A stretch of DNA of 12,953 bases, taken from the NCBI RefSeq assembly GCF_000003605.2, contig NW_003150767.1, forward strand, positions 1 to 12,953, read 5' to 3'. Positions 7,617 to 12,953 of this stretch are shown in pieces. Every line of letters starts with the position of its first letter. Position 1 is the stretch's first letter. The notes under the pieces are model-generated. The model did not search any database and was not told the origin of the DNA. It saw nothing but the letters and a program-made list of their open reading frames with translations. Position numbers and translations under genes: made by a program. Source of the stretch: Saccoglossus kowalevskii. Lineage: Eukaryota > Hemichordata > Enteropneusta > Harrimaniidae.

Positions 7617-8210
7617 ATACATATGTAACAGATATATGGTACTACATGCATATGTAACAGATATATGGTACTACATGCATATGTAACAGATATATGGTAC
7701 TACATGCATATGTAACAGATATATGGTACTACATGCATATGTAACAGATATATGGTACTACATGCATATGTAACATATATGGTACTACATGCATATGTAA
7801 CAGATATATGGTACTACATGCATATGTAACAGATATATGGTACTACATGCATATGTAACAGATATATGGTACTACATGCATATGTAACAGATATATGGTA
7901 CTACGTGTATATGTAACAGATATATGGTACTACGTGCATATGTAACAGATGTATGGTACTACGTGCATATGTAACAGATATATGGTACTACATGCATATG
8001 TAACAGATATATGGTACTACATGTATATGTAACAAATATATGGTACTACATGCATATGTAACATATATGGTACTACATGTATATGTAACAGATATATGGT
8101 ACTACATGTATATGTAACAGATATATGGTACTACATGTATATGTAACAGATATATGGTACTACATGTATATGTAACAGATATATGGTACTACATGTATAT
8201 GTAACAGATG
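7617..8210. repeat. 29-bp minisatellite, 20 copies of the core, in the CHSY intron
   Basis: The unit contains gtaacagatatatggtac followed by tacatgcat, 29 bp in total. Twenty ggtactac cores are present between 7638 and 8192. Two units lack the dinucleotide ga and are 27 bp (between copies 5/6 and 15/16). Copies 1-9 all carry catgcat, copies 10-12 carry cgtg variants, copies 13-15 are mixed and copies 16-20 all carry catgtat, a gradient showing successive local expansions. It ends about 340 bp from the splice acceptor. Confidence 0.98.
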
Positions 8211-10552
8211 TGAGAACAACATGCAAACAATTTATTTGAATGCAAAGTACACTACATGATAACTTTTCCCTTTTAGTGACAACCATTGTAATCACTCAAA
8301 CTACAACTGGTTCATATTAAAGTCAAACTGCTTTGTACCAACACAGCCTTATACTGAACAGCGCCCTCTAGAGATAGTTTCATTGAAAATATAGTGTGAT
8401 ATTAAAATATCATCTCGTCATTTTATCATTCCAAAGCACATATAATACAAATTTGAATTATAGGTTGTGAACTTAAACTATTTTTAACCATAAATATTCA
8501 TTCAAAATATACAACCAATATAACATGTATAAATCTGGAAGACAATTCTAATAGCCGCATTGTGGTTTGAATAACACATTACAAAAATACAAATAGCAGT
8601 TTTGACTCAAAAATAAAACAGAGACAGTAGAATGTCAATTAGAGCTGGCAACAGTGATGAATTTAAAACTATATTGAATACAGTTTCACACCATGATACA
8701 AATAAAGAAAAGAAAATGTAAACATTAAACATTTGTGATATTTACTTATGCCTATATTGAATCACTCAAGATTTTCAAGCCACATTTTCACCTGTTTCTT
8801 GAAAATACATAAAGCTTAGTCTGCATATTATTATTCTGATTAATAAAATATGTTTGAAAATGATTGGATATCAAGTTGATTTATCGTGTCAACATAAAGA
8901 ACAGAATTTGATCACTTACCATCATGTTTCAATACAGGCAAGGAAAAAAATAATTAATTTGTTGAATTAACAGTAAGGTATATATATGACAAAACAACCA
9001 AAATTGTAATCAGGATTTTAAATTACACTTGCATAGGGTCCAGTATAGCAAGTAAATTGTTACTGTAGATGGAAATTTCAGCTCTCAAAGTTTAATTTTC
9101 CCTTGTCGTCATTGACAACAAATTTGAAATTGTTTGTGGCCAACTGGAATAATTTGTAGTCAAGTACAAAATTACTAGTCACCAGAATTGATTGTTTTAC
9201 AATTATATTAAGAAACATATTTATATTTAAAACTTAGATATTTCATATGCGGTTATTATTGGCTGACACTGATTCACTGACAGGATGAGATCCACTTTCA
9301 ATTGCATTATTCTGTTGCAAACTATGTAGTTGATCATTCAGACAAGCAAAATATGCAGCAATTCTTGTATGTATTTTCATACAAAAATGTTACAATAATT
9401 AAGTACAGTGAATAATGAAATGCATAGAAGTGTGCCACCAAAAATGTACAAGATATATTATCTGTTTTATGTTACAGAGAATTGGTTAGACCTTGTATAG
9501 ATTGCCAATTGGTATTTTTGAATAGTCATTTATTAAATTTAATAGCCATAGCAACCAAAATGCTCACAATCTGGAGGCCTAAATCTGTTTTGATTAAAAG
9601 GAGAAGACCAGGTAAACAACGTAATGCTCCTAGATGAAACAGTTTTCAAAATGTAGAAGAATGCTATTTACAGTTTTTTAAATATCACTTTTCATTCTCT
9701 AGATATTTAACTTTGATTCCCAGCAAAGGATTATGGATAAAGTATGCCAACATAGCTACTTTTGTGAAAATATTTTAAAATGATTTCAACCACAAAAAAA
9801 CTATAAATTGTATTCTCCTATATTTGTGAAGGTCATTCATATCTGAGAGCATTATGTTGTTTGTCTGGTTCACCTTTAAAGGTGGTAATGTACATGTGGA
9901 ATTTCATGGTCAAATTGCAAAAAATGTGAAATGCATGGGTACCCTGACCCCTTTACATATAGCAAAGAGTACTTGTCATGGGATGACTGCTCAAACACAA
10001 CGTAGTTACATTTTGAAAAGTCTGTAATGCAGGGGTAGGAAACAAGAGCTAATTGTTGAATAGTTAAACAGCACATACGATTGATATCAGCAAGTCTGAG
10101 ATGCATTACACACAGTTAAAAAGTTTAGTTTTAGCCTAAATCTTGAATAAACTTATTCAGGTGTTCATTTATTACACCACACATGGGTTGAAGACATATC
10201 AAACCACAGTATCACTACACACTGCAGTATTGGAATTGTTAATTACCAATCTAAATACCACAGCCAAATAGTGTTGTTACACTGTTATGTAGTATATCAC
10301 ATGGTGTGTGTTCAATTATTCAGTAGTTCAACAGGTCATTGCTCAATAAGTAAGTTATTCAACACAAAAATTACCTAATAATTCAAATAATTCTAGTAAT
10401 GTCAACAATTATAATCAAAATAAATTCTCCACAAAGCATGGTATACATGTACTACACATGTACTAGCTATGTTATAAAATATTCAATGGCTAATCCAACT
10501 GAAACTTAAAATATTTTACATGTACATACATTGATCTGAAAAAACAAAATAA
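8211..10552. other. Intronic AT-rich DNA without recognised genes
   Basis: No exon, RNA gene or clear repeat was found. Small items include a CTCF-like core (8360-8375, minus orientation), a perfect 14-bp palindrome cacctttaaaggtg (9871-9884), and two adjacent short hairpins at 10144-10159 (tgaataa/ttattca) and 10160-10178 (ggtgt/acacc). A 76-codon minus-strand frame at 9876-10106 has no recognisable motif and is treated as chance. Confidence 0.55.
8360..8375 (-). promoter_or_regulatory. CTCF-like core motif
   Basis: Read on the minus strand this is atctctagagggcgct, which matches about 13 of 15 positions of the bilaterian CTCF core (CCASYAGRKGGCRSY). It stands out as GC-rich in an AT-rich intron. 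A single motif match is weak evidence, and the same string could belong to a dispersed repeat. Confidence 0.2.
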
Positions 10553-10875
10553 TACATTTTATAGTTAGAAAATATATGTCCATGTATGACTGGGATCCCT
10601 TTTTAGGAATTTTAGAAATACTTGATTTTAATGCATTGTCATTAAAATGGTCATCACTCAGCCATCTTAAATTGGAGAAACTAATGAATATATGTGCATA
10701 TGTGTGACATGATGCATATATAAGGTTTGACCATGATTGGTCAAGACATGTCAGAGTAGAGGCTTTCAAACAGCCTACATTAAAACAAAATGGCCACCAG
10801 TCGGCCATTATGAATCCAACAAAAAACAGAATTTTGAATGAAATCAATCCATACATGACAGACCTAGATCCATAA
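10553..10875. repeat. Dispersed repeat, copy A (about 2-3 decayed monomers)
   Basis: Segments such as ccatgtatgactgggatcc (from 10580), ttaaaatggtcatcactc (from 10643), tgtgacatgatg (from 10703) and aaaatggccaccagtcgg (from 10787) recur in the same order at the right end of the window. Related boxes (tcaagacatgtc at 10741, tccatacatgac at 10848) suggest internal tandem monomers of roughly 110-160 bp. Minus-strand open frames crossing it are by-products of the repeat. Confidence 0.8.
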
Positions 10876-12655
10876 TAGCAGAAATAATGGATTTTTAGTA
10901 CGAAAATGACTGTTTTAGGAAATCATCAGATTCATTAATTTATTTTGTTGAAGCAAAAAAAAAGTTTAATCTTTATGCTCCATTAAGTACAATGTAACTG
11001 CTAATTTATTGTGCAGATTATAGAAGACTGGCTTCCATACCTCCCTCTCGCCAACTTGCCAAGCCTTAAGCAAGAGAGTAAAAAGTCCTCTTCAATTACA
11101 GTGCTGATTGAGTACCAACCTTGGGGACCAAACCTCTCCTTACTTTATAGCTAAGATACACGAACCATATTACAGCAGCTGCTGTTGTTGTTAGAAGTGT
11201 AGAGCACATCCTCAAGACACATTTTAACACAAAAACTGTACCATGTTTATATAATGCACATGATAATAAACAGTTACATGTGACAAGGTATGTGGCCAAC
11301 TCTCCTGCATGTACATGAATGCAGACTTTGAATTTAACCTTGCAATTCTTTTAGTTAATATGACTATAACCAATGAAGACTAACTTCATGGCATGGGAAT
11401 GAAGCAATAGATGTGCACGTATGGTAAAACATCTCACGTTTTAACTACACAGTGTCCTGTTGTGAAAGACAAGGGAGTTATGACATTCACTGCAGGCAGC
11501 TAAGATGGATTGCGAGAGTAGCATATAGCTAGAAAAAATGTTCTCACTACAATTTTTAGGGTTTTTTTTCCCACAGATTACACTTGCAGAGTGCAATAAC
11601 CTTTATAAATGAAAACCATTTTAGTGTTGATTTCCACCTTTTAACAAATTAGTCTTAGGTAGGGGGTAATATTACTAAAAGTCTAGACAAGTCTGAATGA
11701 CTAGTATATTTAAATACATGCATGGCGGCACAGACAAGGTGGCATGCAAACAATTAAACCATGAATGGTAATTGTAGAATTTCTGAAATTCTTTTTGCAA
11801 CAATATCTTCAAAAAATATTACCGGTAAATACATCCAAGCTAGATACTGTTTTTCACTGTTTTGTAGTATTTTGCTATGGAGGAGAAACTAAAGTTCTTG
11901 TTTCCATGGCTACTCTAGAAATGAAACCCAGTAGTGGAGTATGGGGGTTCTTTGATTGCACAGTTACTGTAATATGCATGAGGGGGTCAATGAATATGAT
12001 ACACTTCCGGACAGCAGGAATATGCAGTTGTAGGTAGATATTTACTATATCAGTATCATTTCTGTACTGAATGTGTTGATTTCTTTATTCTAACCATCCA
12101 AGAGACCTTTAACAGTTCACAAAATAAAATAAAAGCATTTATATCTTGTATAACAAAAAGACAGATTGTGTGTCCTGCATAGAATCTGTCTCAAATATAA
12201 CTACTACATTTTGTCAACAACATCCCACAGAAAAATTGTACAAATATATTTGTTCACATGTTCTGTAAGACATAGAAACTGGAAACAATAACATAGCATA
12301 ATGAGTGCACATGTTGATGTAAATAGCAACAAACCCAACACTGGTGTTAAACAGACCACACAGTGGAAGGACATATCATATATCAAAGAATAGTTGTACC
12401 AGGCAGATATGTTGTTATTTTTATTTGTAAATTTATATCTAAAGCAAAACAAATATAGAATCTATGAATATAACAGCTATGTAAATATTACAATTTTCAG
12501 CATATCTGATGATGGGCTCCAGGGAAAGTGCTTAGCTGATACAATAACTACACTGCTCATAAAAGATGTTCTCATGGATCAGAACAGGTAGACAACAAGT
12601 CATTGTCAATGACACGTCCCTGTTCCGTTCATATTTGAGTGACATATACATTCAA
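10876..12655. other. Intronic or flanking DNA without recognised genes
   Basis: Short open frames exist (11096-11299 -, 11765-12037 +, 12204-12452 -, 12394-12591 +), but none shows a known domain or supporting signals. The 11040-11230 stretch is less AT-rich and includes a palindromic double E-box (cagcagctgctg, 11173-11184). A 15-bp near-palindrome gtcattgtcaatgac lies at 12599-12613. Nothing else of note was seen. Confidence 0.5.
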
Positions 12656-12953
12656 AGCAGATCATGACCGAAATGCACCTGCATATGTACAACACATTTT
12701 GCTAAATCTGAACAAAATCCATCCATGCATGACTGAGATCCGGTTCTGGAATTGTGAAAATATGTGATTTTGATGCATTTTCGGCCTTAAAATGGCCATC
12801 ATTCCGCTATTGTTAAGCAGATCATGAAACAAATGCACATATCTATTTGTGACATGATGTACCATGTGTGTGTGAAGTTTGAACTTGATCAATCCAGACA
12901 TGTCTTGGATACGGATCCAGAACTGAATTCTTTAACAAAATGGCCGCCAGTCG
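12656..12953. repeat. Dispersed repeat, copy B (truncated by window end)
   Basis: This is a second copy of the repeat at 10553-10875. Its own tandem structure is clear: agcagatcatga begins at 12656 and again at 12816 (160 bp apart), and the box tccatgcatgac / tccagacatgtc is at 12722 and 12893. It ends at the window edge inside aaaatggccgccagtcg, the same box that copy A continues as gccattatgaatcc. Confidence 0.8.

Larger units (their letters stand above)
7274..12953 (-). other. Intron preceding the CHSY terminal exon (at least 5.6 kb)
   Basis: No frame upstream of the acceptor on the minus strand encodes the expected preceding residues (a CVWSYE-like end and, further up, a DDDV motif), so the intron probably runs through most or all of the remaining window. 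The segment 7274-7616 holds no other recognisable feature. The extent is inferred from absence of exons and could be wrong if a short, diverged exon was missed. Confidence 0.6.

Noticed and set aside
10506-10856. 116-codon minus-strand frame
   Set aside because: It lies on a dispersed repeat that is also found at 12656-12953 with a different reading; it is repeat-driven.
11096-11299. Minus-strand hydrophobic frame followed by a GTAAGG donor-like site, considered as a CHSY first exon with a membrane anchor
   Set aside because: No exon encoding the galactosyltransferase-like domain exists between it and 7274, and no residues match the family. The donor-like site alone is weak.
11765-12037. 90-codon plus-strand frame
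   Set aside because: No recognisable domain, no conserved context; length is within chance expectation.
12503-12533. Hammerhead-ribozyme-like ctgatga ... gaaa
   Set aside because: The stem II between the core boxes does not close properly (extra gg before gaaa), and no pairing strands for stems I and III with a cleavage triplet were found.
1-12953. CRISPR array, bacterial operons, tRNA or snRNA genes
   Set aside because: The tandem arrays have no unique spacers between repeats, and no cloverleaf, B-box or snRNA signature was recognised on either strand by eye.

Overview
The window looks like nuclear DNA of an AT-rich animal genome, most likely an aquatic invertebrate. The evidence is one intron-containing glycosaminoglycan-synthesis gene with a clean spliceosomal acceptor, a fragment of a tyrosine-recombinase retrotransposon, several minisatellite or satellite arrays, and long gene-free AT-rich stretches. 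No bacterial operons, tRNA or rRNA genes were recognised. I cannot fix the phylum from the sequence; a lophotrochozoan, cnidarian, lancelet or similar genome would all fit.

Left part (1-2645): repeats and a mobile element. A 10/11-bp minisatellite (21-bp dimer) fills 1-1059. Exactly at its edge begins a 71-codon remnant of the C-terminus of a tyrosine recombinase (1060-1275). This is followed by an 83-bp block, a 304-bp spacer and a second copy of the block (1312-1778). That order (recombinase end, B1, A2, B2) is what the 3' end of a PAT/Ngaro-type DIRS-like retrotransposon with split direct repeats should look like. A second array of about 20-bp units (1776-2285) follows. Its core is related to the first array but lies on the opposite strand. 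A third, strongly decayed repeat zone runs to about 2645.

Middle (2646-5719): AT-rich DNA without a convincing gene. It holds a perfect 3 x 56-bp tandem repeat (3835-4012), a near-palindromic fold-back element (about 4768-4891) and probably the 3' UTR of the gene to its right.

Right part (5720-12953): the minus strand carries the terminal coding exon (517 codons) of a chondroitin sulfate synthase of the CHSY1/CHSY3 class. Its splice acceptor is at 7274-7276, and the rest of the window is the preceding intron plus whatever lies beyond. No upstream CHSY exon could be found, so the intron appears to exceed 5.6 kb. It contains a 20-copy, 29-bp minisatellite (7617-8210) and two diverged copies of a dispersed repeat built of roughly 160-bp monomers (about 10553-10875, and about 12656 to the window end).

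The CHSY exon is the only intact functional coding sequence I can support. Everything else readable as open frame is either transposon remnant or repeat-driven.
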